From: Portulaca oleracea
Taxonomy: Eukaryota; Streptophyta; Magnoliopsida; Caryophyllales; Portulacaceae
NCBI GenBank assembly: GCA_029582165.1
Contig: CM055893.1
Location: forward strand, 24,651,179-24,715,178
Direction: 5' to 3'
DNA: 64,000 nucleotides
Shown: one piece after another, positions 1 to 10,202 of the stretch
How positions within the stretch are numbered: position 1 is the stretch's first letter
Layout of the letters: every line of letters begins with the position of its first letter
Made by a program: the position numbers and the translations under genes
The notes under the pieces: model-generated
The model's input: only the letters and a program-made list of their open reading frames with translations
Database searches by the model: none
What the model was told of the DNA's origin: nothing

Positions 1-212
1 TCGAGTCACCGTCTCTCAACTCATCGACGTCTCACTTAAATCCATTTTTTTTTGGACCACCATAATACAAATCGAAAGTAGGGATTATCGTCGTCCAATT
101 TGCAAAAGTTGGGATTATTATTCCTATATATATATATATATAAAATTTTAATAATAAAATGACATGTAATGTTGTATTCATGTCTATAGTATAATTGTCA
201 CTTTTATAAATA
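1..212. other. AT-rich flank, no gene
   Basis: No coding potential is visible. There is a short (TA)n run near 125-142. This is host or older repeat DNA just outside the Helitron-type 3' end at 213. Confidence 0.5.
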
Positions 213-245
213 CTAGTAAAAAAAAAAATGCACGCGTTGCGTGCA
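213..245 (-). other. Helitron 3' end: hairpin plus CTAG
   Basis: Read on the minus strand: stem TGCACGC, loop AAC, stem GCGTGCA (245-229), then a run of eleven T and an A, then CTAG (216-213), followed by T. This is the hallmark of Helitron 3' ends. Confidence 0.65.
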
Positions 246-1563
246 GTAAATATATTAAGTTGTAATTTATTATTATAAAGAAAAGGTAATAGAAGAAAAA
301 AAGAGAGTGTCCCACATAAACTTTAATTCCATCAAATAACGTTTAAATAGATTTCTTTTTAGAATTGTAAAAGAAATGCATTTAGATGGTTTCGGAACAT
401 TAATAGTAACAAGGAAATTAGGAAACTAACTAAGTTGGGAAATGCTGACCACAATATTGTCCATTTTCTTTTTAAATGATGAAAACAACCCTTTTTAAAT
501 TTCATTATTTCAACCTATAAACGTCCAAATCCAATTTGGAAAATCTACTAGGAACAAAATTTGAAATGAGAATAAATTATTTAATTCATATAAGATAAAG
601 ATCAAAGAATAATACACCAAAAGTCCATACTATAGAATTATCCATTCAAATTGTGGATCTGGTGAAATTATTTCATGATTTCAAAGAATTACATACACTA
701 GTTATAGTTACAAACATAATATGAATAGATTTGTGATAAATTACAAATTGTGGTGTTATGCAAACAAGGAGAAAAAATTACATATAAAGCGAATTTGAGT
801 TTTTTTTTAAGTAAATCCTACCAATGGAGAACCTTATGAAATGACAACACTTCTCACAATCCTTAATTTGGTTAGCAATTGAACTTGGAAAAAGAAAACC
901 TTTAAGTGATTAGAAAATCAGCACAAATATGTTAGTCAGATTAAACAACATACTAAGCACTAATCAATCAATGAGTTGGGACTTTAGAATAATGTTATGT
1001 GCCAATTAAACAAAGAATGTTTTCAATATCTTTACTCATCACATAAGATAATCTGAAAAATATAAATGAGATTCACTTATAAGTTTTAACTTTGTCGACT
1101 CCAGAGTCTAAACATGACCTAACCGCAAACCCCGCGGAAGGATCATATTTCTTCATTTCTTTTATAACCATAATTCTTGAACTCAACTACATTTTTTGTA
1201 TGAAAGACATTATAAAATATCAAGAAAAAAATCATAGACCAAAGTTTAGAGAAACATTTTTTTCAAGAAAACCCATAGAAGGACCATTTTTCAAGAAAAA
1301 GAAATCAAACTCCACATATAAGGACCATAAATGCCACTCGTAGCACCCAATGCCAAAGAAGTTAAGAATTACTTTTATACTGGACTTCCTTATTCAAAAA
1401 AATGGCTAAGCATAAAACAAACTTAAAAGAAAAAAAATCTACAAATCTTTCATAACTAAACATGTTTATACGTTATGCACCACATGCCTGTATTGTAGAA
1501 TTGACATATAAAACTTCCCAATGTAATATTTCCACACAAAAGACCCCCACTATGGACACCTTA
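246..1563. other. AT-rich sequence, no recognisable gene
   Basis: No ORF with domain-like content, no splice-consistent exons and no clear repeat boundary seen on either strand. It would be the 3' interior of the candidate Helitron. Confidence 0.4.
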
Positions 1564-1823
1564 GGCCCTGTTTTTTTTATACGGGGTGTGGTAATGATAC
1601 GGTGCGGTGGAATTTGAAAAAGTGTAATGAGTTGTAAAAGTTGTGGTAGGTGGGGTAGGTTAAGAGAGAGTGTGAAAAGTAGAGGAGAAAAATGTGGAGA
1701 GAGAAAAATAAAAAGATATATTGGTAATGATTGTGGTGTGGTGTGGTGAAGTGTGGTGGAAAGTTAAAGAGTGTGGTGCGATGTGGTACCGCGCCACAAC
1801 CTACCGTATAAAAGAACAGTGCC
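1564..1823. mobile_element. Harbinger-like MITE, copy 1
   Basis: Terminal inverted repeats start GGCCCTGTT and reverse-complement to GGCACTGTTC, both running on to TTATACGG. The interior is rich in GTGGTG/TGTGGT motifs. Flanks are TTA on the left and TAG on the right, an imperfect form of the TTA/TAA target duplication seen at copies 8660-8926 and 30737-30991. No coding capacity. Class follows from the 3-bp target duplication and should be treated as probable. Confidence 0.65.
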
Positions 1824-2192
1824 TAGAAGAAGTGTGCCATACTTACATAAATTGGTCAGATGTTGTTGATTCCAAAACGGGAGTCATGAGATAGTATTAT
1901 TTGTTTATTTTCCATAAGTTACCTTGTCACAGACAAAATTTACATCATTCCGACATTTTATTTCTCAAATGCTTATGGGTAGGAAGCCTACAAATTTGAA
2001 AGGGAAATAAATACCAAATTACGAACGCTGACAACATGATTCCAGAATGAATATTAGTACCTAGTACAACTACAACATTACAGCGCCTAAAGAAACTCAT
2101 CTCAGAGAGAAAATTTCGATACATGGGATCCACAGTTGGCCGCCCATCTTGTCCATCCATCACTTCGGCTGCTTACCTATGCTGAGAATCTC

Positions 2193-2688
2193 TTAATCCT
2201 TAACAACATTTGTATAATTTCTTATTTTGTGAACACCTGCACACACAAAAAAGGAAGAGTACCCTATCATATCATATAACAAATAGATCTGTCCAATTAC
2301 AAAATCAAGATCAAATGTCAGAATGTATTATATAGTAAAAAGAAAGTAGTGATTTCTCAAAGTTGTTGGACTCATGTAACAAAAAAGCTACTAAAGTCAA
2401 AGAATTCATAGGAATAATTTGAGCAGGCACTTACTTGCATTGTTGGTATAGTTATGGAAGTCAAGACCTTGTGATGATGATGCTTCCTGTAAACAGAATC
2501 AATATGCAACCAAATGAATCTGGCAGCAATAAAAATAGGACTCCACGCTATGTTTGGCGTGGGGAAGGGATTTTGGTTATGGTTACCTTGAAAGCATCAG
2601 GAAGAACTTCTCCCATCACCATCCAGATCATATATTCAACAGCAAAGCCCGCACAAAAGGGCAAGAATTTGTTAAAGGTATTAGTAAT
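2193..2688 (-). pseudogene. ZIP metal transporter (ZTP29-like) gene fragment
   Basis: Three exon-like blocks read on the minus strand. Exon 2688-2587 (102 nt, phase 0) gives 34 residues containing FNKFLPFCAGFAVEY and MIWMVMGEVLPDAFK, resembling a transmembrane segment of ZIP-family zinc transporters of the ZTP29/ZIP11 type. It ends in CAAG followed by donor gtaacc. Exon 2486-2435 follows an acceptor tttacag and begins EASSSQ, then a donor gtaagt. Exon 2236-2193 follows tgtgtgcag and reaches a stop after 14 codons, with no further ZIP sequence. The rest of the family's roughly 270-residue protein is absent upstream and downstream, so this is a fragment. It shares strand and neighbourhood with a beta-galactosidase fragment, which suggests capture by the surrounding candidate Helitron. 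Family call is from motif recognition only. Confidence 0.6.
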
Positions 2689-3048
2689 CTATCTGCACAT
2701 TTAGTCCCATATACCAAAAAAGGTATACTTGAGTAAGATGGTGAGCCAGAATTGATCAACTAAGCAAACGAAAAACAAGCTTACAATCAAGTATTTGACA
2801 TTTCGGTCATGTAGACATTAACTACACTAGGAAAGTATAGCGCATTACGGATAAAGAGAAACAATGAAGGCTAACATTCTTGCCGATCTAAACAAAACAG
2901 AAAGACGGAAAAGACTCCTAGAATTATTATTCCATCAAATCGTGCAGCCTTAATCTAACACTATTTTCTCAAACCTGCCATTTTCACAATTGTTAGATTT
3001 AAATATCTACAATCTTCTCTGTTTCACCCTGAATTCTCTCCTACGCAA

Positions 3049-4142
3049 ATCATCACATGAAACTTAACCCAAATTCCTCAAACTATACCACTCAATCTGT
3101 AAAAATCTGGCATCGATTCATCCCTACGCGAGCAGGAGTGAGATCCATCATGGGAAGGACATTTTAACGGAAACTATAACAATATCTAATCATGTACCAA
3201 CCTTAGTCATCTTCCATTGGTTATCAGTATGCCAACTCCTTAATTTTATTATGTCACGACTCTAGATCCCAACAACCATTTTTGCAACCCATTGGACATA
3301 AGAACCTACTTGATTGCCAAAAGTTGCTTTAAGGCTTTGATACTCATTTTCAATCAACTGTAACACACAGTTTGTAAATTAATAGGTGCATATCAACTGG
3401 AACACCACACAATTAGGAAACACAAGCCATTGTGTTACCTATGACAATATTATGGGGTCTTCTCGTGAAGCATATAATCCCTCTGAGTTCATAAGATCAA
3501 CTATATTTGTAGTAGACTTTTGCATATAGAACATACTGCAAAGGTCAATCTGAGCAACCCCCAATCAATATATGTTATTTGACAATCACAATATCAGGGA
3601 AATGCGAGCAACTTCACCACCATAACCACATTCACAGGATTGGATGTCACCTATCTATTGAATTATGTTGTCAATTCATAAGTTGCCTCGTATGGCTGAA
3701 AACCCCAATAGTGCCGAGCAAATTGTCTCTCTAAATTATCCTACTTCCTCTCATTCCAATTTATTTGCATAATCACTATCTTAAAAGCAACAAAAGCAAC
3801 ATTTTCTTATTACGGATTAATACAAAAAATTCAGAGAAAGTCATCTCATTGCAATGAATAATATCTGAACATCATGCACTAGTCTCCTCGAACTACAAAT
3901 ATAAGTGTATACTATGGGTCTCTTCGCATCTTCCCTAGGGAATGCATACACAAATCATCAGATGAAACTTAACCCAATTTCTCAAACTATACCAAATCAA
4001 TCTGTAAAAATTATCCAATCATGAGAATGACTATCTAATGGAAACTATAAAGTTATCCAATCATGTTCACCACCCTTAGTTACCTTTCAATGGTTATCAA
4101 CATATATACCAACTCCTTAATTTTCATGATATCATGACTTGA
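3049..4142. repeat. Degenerate direct duplication, about 0.9 kb apart
   Basis: 3049-3250 and 3952-4142 are diverged direct copies. Both contain CAAATCATCA, GATGAAACTTAACCCAA-like sequence, CTCAAACTATACCA, AATCTGTAAAAAT, GGAAACTATAA and CCAACTCCTTAATTTT in the same order. The second copy lies upstream of the beta-galactosidase fragment in minus-strand terms. Confidence 0.7.
3252..3535 (-). pseudogene. Beta-galactosidase (GH35) gene fragment, two exons
   Basis: Plant beta-galactosidases hydrolyse terminal beta-galactosyl residues in cell-wall glycans. On the minus strand, exon 3535-3439 follows acceptor ttgcag and encodes [15 protein letters not shown] then [13 protein letters not shown]. This matches the conserved GH35 stretch before the catalytic IENEY motif. 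Its last codon is TAG where the family has Gln, immediately followed by donor gtaaca. Exon 3357-3252 follows gttacag and encodes IENEYQSLKATFGN then SYVQWVAKMVVG, including the IENEY motif that holds the GH35 acid/base Glu, then a stop. Only about 65 of the usual 700-850 codons are present, so it is a fragment. Splice signals are intact, so capture was at DNA level, not by retroposition. Confidence 0.75.
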
Positions 4143-4613
4143 ATGGGGTAGGCATCATAAACAAGGACAGAGATAAGCTTCAATCTCCAATCTGTCAAAT
4201 CACCACCATGAGTTTACAAAATAGAAAATTAGCAGCCATCTTATCTTATTTTACGTTGTAAATGGCCCAAGTCATTTAGTCCATGCTTAGTTTATGTCTT
4301 AGACATGTATTCTAATGCTATATGATTGAACCCTACCTGATAAATCTCTACAATTGTTGTCTATGCTAGGAAATTAGAGGAATGAACTGGATAGAATTCA
4401 AACAATGAAGCGAAACATGGAAGAGTAGACGCTCAAGATGGAGATTGGAAACTGGAGGAGAGCAAAGCTTCATAATTGTTCCCCAAATTTTCAAGATTAC
4501 TCCAGCTCATGCCTTACATACAGAAAACACAAAGAAAATAGAAATTCAAGAAATAAGAAATAAATCAGAGGTAGGAAAGAGTTTAAGAAAAGAAGATTAA
4601 ATTGAACATACGA

Positions 4614-5120
4614 AGTTGAATTCAGCTCTACAGTTGCTATCTCCAATGGAAGCCCAGATTTTAAGCTACAAGTTCACCACCTCGATCAAATTCGTCTTAA
4701 AAAAGCACCCGTTACCAGACACGTCGAATTTGCTGCAATCTGAGTGACACAACCAAAGACAAACATATTAATATGAAACCTCTATTTCAAATTACAATCA
4801 TAAAAACCTCATCAACACGGATCAAGAACAAGAAAACTACACCAACTGCTTTTCTCATCTCTTTTGCGCCAGATTGTCAGAAATTATCAACTCAGACAAC
4901 AAGGAATCACAGTCGGGATTGATTCATTTCAAGAATTCGATTACCAAGATGAAAAAAATCATCAACTTAGACAACAATGAATCAACAAAGACATAGAAGC
5001 AAGTACCTGAAACAGGAGCTACTGAACAGGAGCAAGTGAAGTCGCTAATTCGTCATGAGAGGTAATGTGTGTGCAAGCAGAATTTAGGGTTATGGTTACG
5101 TAATTAAAATAAAAGCAAAA
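4614..5120 (-). other. Exon-like leader region with splice signals
   Basis: Minus strand: a leader beginning AACCCTAAATTCTGCTT runs to GTTTCAG followed by donor gtacttgc (near 5006). A second exon-like block follows an acceptor TGTGTCACTCAG at 4742 and ends near 4614 at TTCAACTTC followed by gtatgttc. No long reading frame is present. It looks like a captured 5' leader and short exon. I cannot say which gene it came from. Confidence 0.35.
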
Positions 5121-5129
5121 CAAATAATA

Positions 5130-6263
5130 ACAGGTGGACAATAAGCCCAAATGTTGGATGAATTTACAAGAATGCCATTTGAACAGTGTTGTATTGCAAT
5201 TTGAATAGTAAAGTGTGATTTGAGTTTTTTAATGTTAAAGGATTATACATTTGTATTATCAAAATTTTTATAAGTATATTCTAGAAACCATTAATACAAA
5301 TATTAATAGATAAAATTAATTAAATAAAAAATTAATATAAAGACATTTGAAAGAAAGAGAAATAAACATAAGGATATTTTTATTTTTGTATTAAATTAAA
5401 CATGATGAGGGCAATATTATTAATTATAAATTGATTGAGAAAGACCAAACTTTTTTTTGGATTCAATATCCATAACATTGTTATTGCTATTAATTATTTA
5501 TAAATGATTGTTGTTTATCCAAAAATATTAATTTATTATTTTTTACTCTATGTTATTCTCATAAATATTTTAACTATTAATATCTAATGTTTTTTTACCC
5601 TATAAATTAGGTAGAAGTTTTAGCTTTATAAGTCAGGAAAATTATTTATCAAACAAAGAATATATGGTAATCTAAAGCTTTATCTCTTAAATTACTTGGT
5701 CATCATAATTGTAATATCTATATGTAGGTGAGTGCACTTTCAAAAAAAAATCTAATTGATCATCTTTATTTTTCTCAAATAGTGTTTACAATTATATACT
5801 AATGATATGATATGATAGAGATCTCAAGAAGAGGACGAAAGACGCCCGAAGACAAAGTATTTTCAATGTTAATGGGTGATAACAAGTTAGGTGGTTTTTT
5901 TGACATTTGATCACAAGTTCAATGTTATTTTTAAGGAAAAAATAGTGTATAGTGGTATTTTTGACATTTATAAATAGTCCAGGGGTAATTTAATCAGTGA
6001 ACTCTTTGAGTTAAGTTAGTTGTTGGATGTAAATATTTTACTAATAAAATTTGAATATTTTGGGGAAAATAAATGAAAAAGTTATAGCTGTTGCAAAAAG
6101 TGGATTGATTTGATATTAAAATAATATTATTTAAATTTCTTTTTGATATAAAAAATTGTTTTTGGTTTGTGTGTTTTTTAGGGAATTCAGTTAGGTCAAA
6201 TTTGGTAAGGATAACCCAGTTCAAATTGCAATCTGAGTGACACAGCCAAAACTTCTTCCCTTG
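5130..6263. other. AT-rich sequence, no gene
   Basis: Very AT-rich, with no coding signal. It contains the tentative Helitron 5' terminus at 5821. An 18-bp sequence at 6227-6244 exactly repeats 4734-4751. Confidence 0.4.
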
Positions 6264-7139
6264 GCCACTTTGGACATGATAAAAATATATCAAATTTGGA
6301 CATGATAAAAATATATTGTGGTCAATATTCATGGCTAGTTTGAAAATTTGGTCATGATAAAAATATGTCGTGGCTAGTTTGTGAATTTGGCCATGATAAA
6401 AATATTCTGTGGCCAATAGTCATGGTTAAGTGTGGGCTTAAAAGTCGTGGCTAGAGATTCTGCATACTATGAAAAATATTGGTGTAACACCCCGGGTATA
6501 TGGTTAAGTGTGGGCTTAAAAGGATTGAAATGACACTTATATCACCAAGATGCACTTTCTTTCATGATTGCTCATCCGTTGGGAACTCCTCAGTTAAGCG
6601 TGCTTGGGTGGGAGTAATCTCAGGATGGGTGACCTCTTGGGAAGTTTTCCTAGGCAGCGTGTGAGCAAGGACAAAGTACGCTCGAAAGACTCGCGGTGAT
6701 TCGTGGGACTAGCCAACAATCCTTGAAACAGTTATCGGTAATGTGTGCGGCCCGGAGGAGCCAGGGCATTACAATTGGTTACACACATAGTCATATATAG
6801 GCGATTATTAGCAGAAATAATATTTTTTCTAATAAATAATTATTTTTTATTATATTTAGCCACGGATGATTGCGTGGCTAATATATTTTACTGGCCACTA
6901 TGTTATTTGTGGCTAATATACTTATTAGCCACGAAAGATACTGTGGCGAATCGGAATAAATAACTCAAGTTGGACAATACTTAGCCACTAAATGTTTAGT
7001 GACAAGTACTATGATAGCTCCCCATGCAATGGATATTTCTGTGGCCATTTTATTTGTGGCTAATATACTTATTAGCCACGGGATATTTTTACTTTAGCCA
7101 CGAATAATTATGTGGCGCAAGTGAGTCATTCTTGTAGTG
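6264..7139. mobile_element. Non-autonomous CACTA element, right part
   Basis: The right end, read on the minus strand from 7139, begins CACTACAAGAATGACTCAC, the CACTA (En/Spm) terminus. Next to it are the subterminal repeats typical of these elements: TAGCCACGAA and its complement TTCGTGGCTA recur in both orientations between about 6857 and 7120, and weaker GTGGCCAATA/GTGGCTAG copies at 6264-6445. A Cassandra LTR is inserted inside. No transposase is present. The left terminus was not found. Confidence 0.65.
6483..6773 (+). mobile_element. Cassandra-type solo LTR with 5S rRNA-derived core
   Basis: Begins TGTAACACCCC, ends GGGCATTACA, and is flanked by a perfect 5-bp target duplication ATTGG (6478-6482 and 6774-6778). 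The middle carries a 5S rRNA-like stretch: AACTCCTCAGTTAAGCG, TGCTTGGGTGGGAGTA and AGGATGGGTGACCTC, which includes the 5S internal RNA polymerase III control region. This is the signature of Cassandra TRIM elements. Only one LTR is present, so it is a solo LTR formed by LTR-LTR recombination. Confidence 0.9.
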
Positions 7140-7455
7140 GTACAGCAGTGACACACCTCACCGCAACTTGTCATATTCTACCACAACCCATCACAATCCA
7201 CCACAACCTACCATATCCCTCCACAATTTACTTTTTCTAATTTAATTTATCTTTTTATTAAAAGTTAAATTTTCCACAACCCACCACAATTTCACATTTT
7301 CTAATACATTTACAATTATTAAAACCAAAATTCACCACAACTTTCCACAACCCACCACAATCCACCACAACGTTTCCAAACCCACCATGATTCATCATAA
7401 TTCTACCAAACCGCATCGTACCACACCGTAGCTAACCGTATAAAAGAACGAGGCC
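7140..7455. mobile_element. Harbinger-like MITE, copy 2 (left end missing)
   Basis: Shares the CCACAA/ACCGCA-rich interior and the right terminus CCGTATAAAAGAACGAGGCC with the other copies. It abuts the CACTA right end at 7139, so its left terminus is lost or lies beyond that insertion. Confidence 0.55.
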
Positions 7456-7644
7456 ACCACTGAGTTAAGTTAAGGTAGGTTAGTTAGGTTTAACCGAACT
7501 AAAGAACCAAATTGTGAAAATATTGGATTACAGTGTACACCACCAAGTTGGGTGAAATCAACTTGGTAGATTGTCATAGTTTGGTGTACAACAATCTAAT
7601 GGTTGAAATGTTTAAAGATTTTGTATTCAAATCTATTATATCAT

Positions 7645-8511
7645 CAAAAAAATGCTCGGAGGTACCCCAAAATTTGGGGAAACAATTTTTTGGTACCCAA
7701 CTTTTCAAAACTCATTTATGGGTGCCTTTAATTCTTAGGTTAGAAATTATTAGGTGCTTTTCCGGCCAAAGTGTTGAAGTTTTCGATAGGTTTTAAGCGG
7801 GAAGTGGATTGTGTACTTTAGTTTACTGAAATACCCTTTGGTCGTTACATAACTTAAATTTTAGTCATTTACTCTTATAAAGAAGAAGCCACCCCCTCCT
7901 GAATATAATTTATATGTCTTCTTCTCGGTGTCTTCTTCTCTCTCCCTCACAAGCAATAGTAGTGGAAGCCATTGAAAGGAAACTTGGGGAAATGTCAGTG
8001 AACGTATGCATTTGTTTAACTAACATAGAATTTCAATAAAATTAACACACACTAACCATCTTTAAGTGCAGCGGGAGGTCGACAATGCCATTTTGCTTTT
8101 CTTCATAATCAGCAATAACCTAACATCAAAAACCACAAAACTGATAATTTCTTTCACAACTTGATCGTGCGCCATGAAATACTATGTGAGGGAGTAGAAG
8201 AGTTACAACATGTAGATTGAAATGGAAAGTGAATTGAGTCTCGATGGAAGTGAGAAGCATCAGAAAGTTCACTTTAGTTTAGTCAAAGCATTTAATGCAA
8301 ATAGTAAATGCGAACTTTTGGAAGGGAGCGTCTTTCTCTTTCAACAAGTAAAGGTATTTCGGTCAGTCAACAAAACCGATCCTACTTTAGCTGAAAAACA
8401 TCTCGTAATTACTAACCCAAAAAGTTAGGGTACCCTGAAATGAGTTTTGAAAAGTTGGGGTATCAAAAAATAGTTTCCCCAAATTTTGGGTACCTCCGAG
8501 TAATTTTTTTG
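7645..8511. mobile_element. Mutator-like MITE with long inverted repeats
   Basis: Ends CAAAAAAATGCTCGGAGG and, on the other strand, CAAAAAAATTACTCGGAGG. The inverted repeat extends about 70 bp to ACTTTTCAAAACTCAT. Flanks TTATATCAT (7636-7644) and TCATATTAT (8512-8520) match at 7 of 9 positions, an aged 9-bp duplication as made by Mutator-like transposases. The interior has no convincing gene. Related elements lie at 31057-31312 and 51397-51758. Confidence 0.7.
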
Positions 8512-8659
8512 TCATATTATGGTATACACAACTCCGAGTCATGAAATGTTAGGACTACTGAACTGCAATTAGTCATACATTGGTTTCATCAAACTTGTTA
8601 GTGATTTACTATAATACAATAACACAATTTACCTTAATGTAATACAATTTTAACATTTA

Positions 8660-8926
8660 GGCTCCGTTCTTTTATGCAGTATGTTGCGGTGCAATACCAC
8701 ACCGCACCACATTTCTTTAATTTCTACTGCACTTCACCATACTACACCACAATCATTACCACCATATATCTTCTCACTTTTTTCTCTAGTTTTCACATTC
8801 TCTCTCCTCACTTACCCCACTTACCATAACTCTCACCACAACTTACCAAAATCCACCACAATTTTTCAAATTCCACCACACCGCACCATTACCACAGCGT
8901 AATCAACCGTATAAAATAACGGAGCC
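8660..8926. mobile_element. Harbinger-like MITE, copy 3
   Basis: Inverted repeats GGCTCCGTTCTTTTAT on the left and GGCTCCGTTATTTTAT on the opposite strand at the right, with a perfect TTA duplication (8657-8659, 8927-8929). Interior of ACCACACCGCACCAC and CCACAA motifs, as in copies 1, 2 and 4. Confidence 0.75.
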
Positions 8927-9022
8927 TTAGTCTATCAAAATCGAAAGAACTAAAACACAACGCACTAGGGTCCAATTTCCTTATTACACTTATTGATTAC
9001 ATTAGCAGTACTAATTTGCAAT

Positions 9023-9039
9023 GAATGGTCTCACGAGGC
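9023..9039. repeat. LINE target site duplication, left copy
   Basis: 17 bp starting GAATGGTCTCACG. It matches 26262-26278 except for one T/C difference and so delimits the LINE insertion. Confidence 0.85.
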
Positions 9040-10202
9040 CCACATCTTCTGATGAGATGTGTGTCTATTGTTCGTTACTCAATCCTGGTGAATGGGATCA
9101 ATTCTAAAACTATTGTGCCTACTTCCGGTCTTAGGCAAGGGGATCCTTTATTCCCCTATTTATTTCTTTTGTGTATGGAGGCTCTGTCAGCCTTAATTGA
9201 TGATGATGTTAGGGGTGGGAGAGTGCAGGGCGTTAGGGTGGCTAGACGGGCCCCGCCGGTCACTCATCTCTTTTTCGCTGATGATGCCTTATTTTTTACT
9301 GAGCTTGAAGCTGGGTCCTGCCTGGCGTTGAAGAATACTATTGATAAGTACAGTCTTGCTTCGGGTTAGATAATTAACCTGCAGAATCATCGATATGCTT
9401 TTCCAAAGGGGCTGTGCAAGATCATAAGGATGGAATGAAGGTCATATTCGGTTATCCGGAGGGAGGCTTTTTCCAGACTTATTTAGATGTGCCTACGAGG
9501 ATTCGTCGCAAGCGCACAGACCATTTTAGCTTCATGGTGGAAGAGGTTAGACGAAGGCTTGATTCTTGGAAGTTTCAGATGTTGTCGATGGCTAGGAAGT
9601 TGGTTCTGATTAACGCGGTTCTGGTGGCACTTCACCAACATATTCTTAGTGTGTACTTAGTTCCTAACTCTATTATCATTAAGTTTCTTTGGGGAAAAGG
9701 GGATGAGAGTAGATCAGTTCATTGGAAGGATAACCAAACCGTTTTCAAACCAAAGGTGCTGGTGGGTTAGGGGTGAGAAATGTTGGTTCTTATAATAAAG
9801 CTTTGCTATTGAAACAAACTTGGCGAACTTATCATAACCAAGACTTGTTAATTTCAAGGCTTTGGAAAGCAAGGTATGGGGTATCATTGCCAATTGACAA
9901 TCAGGAAGCAATTAAAGTTCCGGCTGGCTCTTCGACAACTTGGAGGGGGCTGAATAAGGTGGCGGATAGCGAGAGAGCAAGACTTCATTGGAGTGTTGGG
10001 GATGGGAAGAATGTTCGGGTTTTGGATGGAAGATGGGTCCCAGGGGGCCGGGTTCAGTGTAGGGAGTGACAGGAACCTGGTGTTCTTACTGATCTGAAGG
10101 GAGAGGATTTAGTGTCCTGGGAAGCGAACGGGAGAGGGGTGTGGAACTGGAATTTTTTGAGGCAAATGTTTACAAGAGAAACTGTGGCAAAGGTTTCTCG
10201 GG
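9040..10202 (+). pseudogene. LINE reverse transcriptase, C-terminal part, broken
   Basis: Frame from 9025 to 9369 encodes the RT core: LRQGDPLFPYLFLLCMEAL followed by LFFADDALFF, whose FADD (9274-9285) carries catalytic aspartates of non-LTR reverse transcriptases. A TAG at 9367 and then frameshifts break the remainder. Pieces of the thumb/connector continue to 10202 (9414-9770, 9773-10069, 10141-10202 in shifting frames), with GLRQGDP-to-RRRLDSWK order as in plant LINEs. At 10202 the Ty3/Gypsy insertion interrupts the frame, which resumes at 25074. Confidence 0.85.
10198..10202. repeat. Ty3/Gypsy target duplication TCGGG (left)
   Basis: TCGGG here and at 25069-25073 bracket the LTR element exactly. 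The pair was one site in the LINE before insertion. Confidence 0.9.

Larger units (their letters stand above)
213..5821 (-). mobile_element. Candidate Helitron carrying gene fragments
   Basis: On the minus strand the 3' terminus at 245-213 has the Helitron layout: a 7-bp stem hairpin, a 12-nt spacer, CTAG, then host T. A possible 5' terminus, TCTCTATC preceded by A, lies at 5821. Helitrons insert between A and T, so both flanks fit. In between, on the same strand, are intron-containing fragments of a ZIP transporter gene and a beta-galactosidase gene, which matches the known habit of plant Helitrons of capturing gene pieces. No Rep/helicase is visible, so it would be non-autonomous. The 3' end is well supported. 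The 5' end is only a weak motif and could lie elsewhere. A Harbinger-like MITE at 1564-1823 is a later insertion. Confidence 0.45.

Noticed and set aside
2435..2736. Two plus-strand ORFs of 89 and 60 codons
   Set aside because: Opposite strand of the ZIP-like exons. The minus-strand reading has splice signals and family motifs.
5994..6416. 140-codon minus-strand ORF
   Set aside because: Repetitive AT-rich CACTA subterminal sequence in part (YFYHDQIFKLA-type repeats). No recognisable domain.
6483..6773. Genuine 5S rRNA gene
   Set aside because: Only part of the 5S sequence is present, it is diverged, and it is embedded in LTR ends with a target duplication.
6745..6963. 72-codon plus-strand ORF
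   Set aside because: Spans the Cassandra LTR end and CACTA subterminal repeats. No protein similarity.
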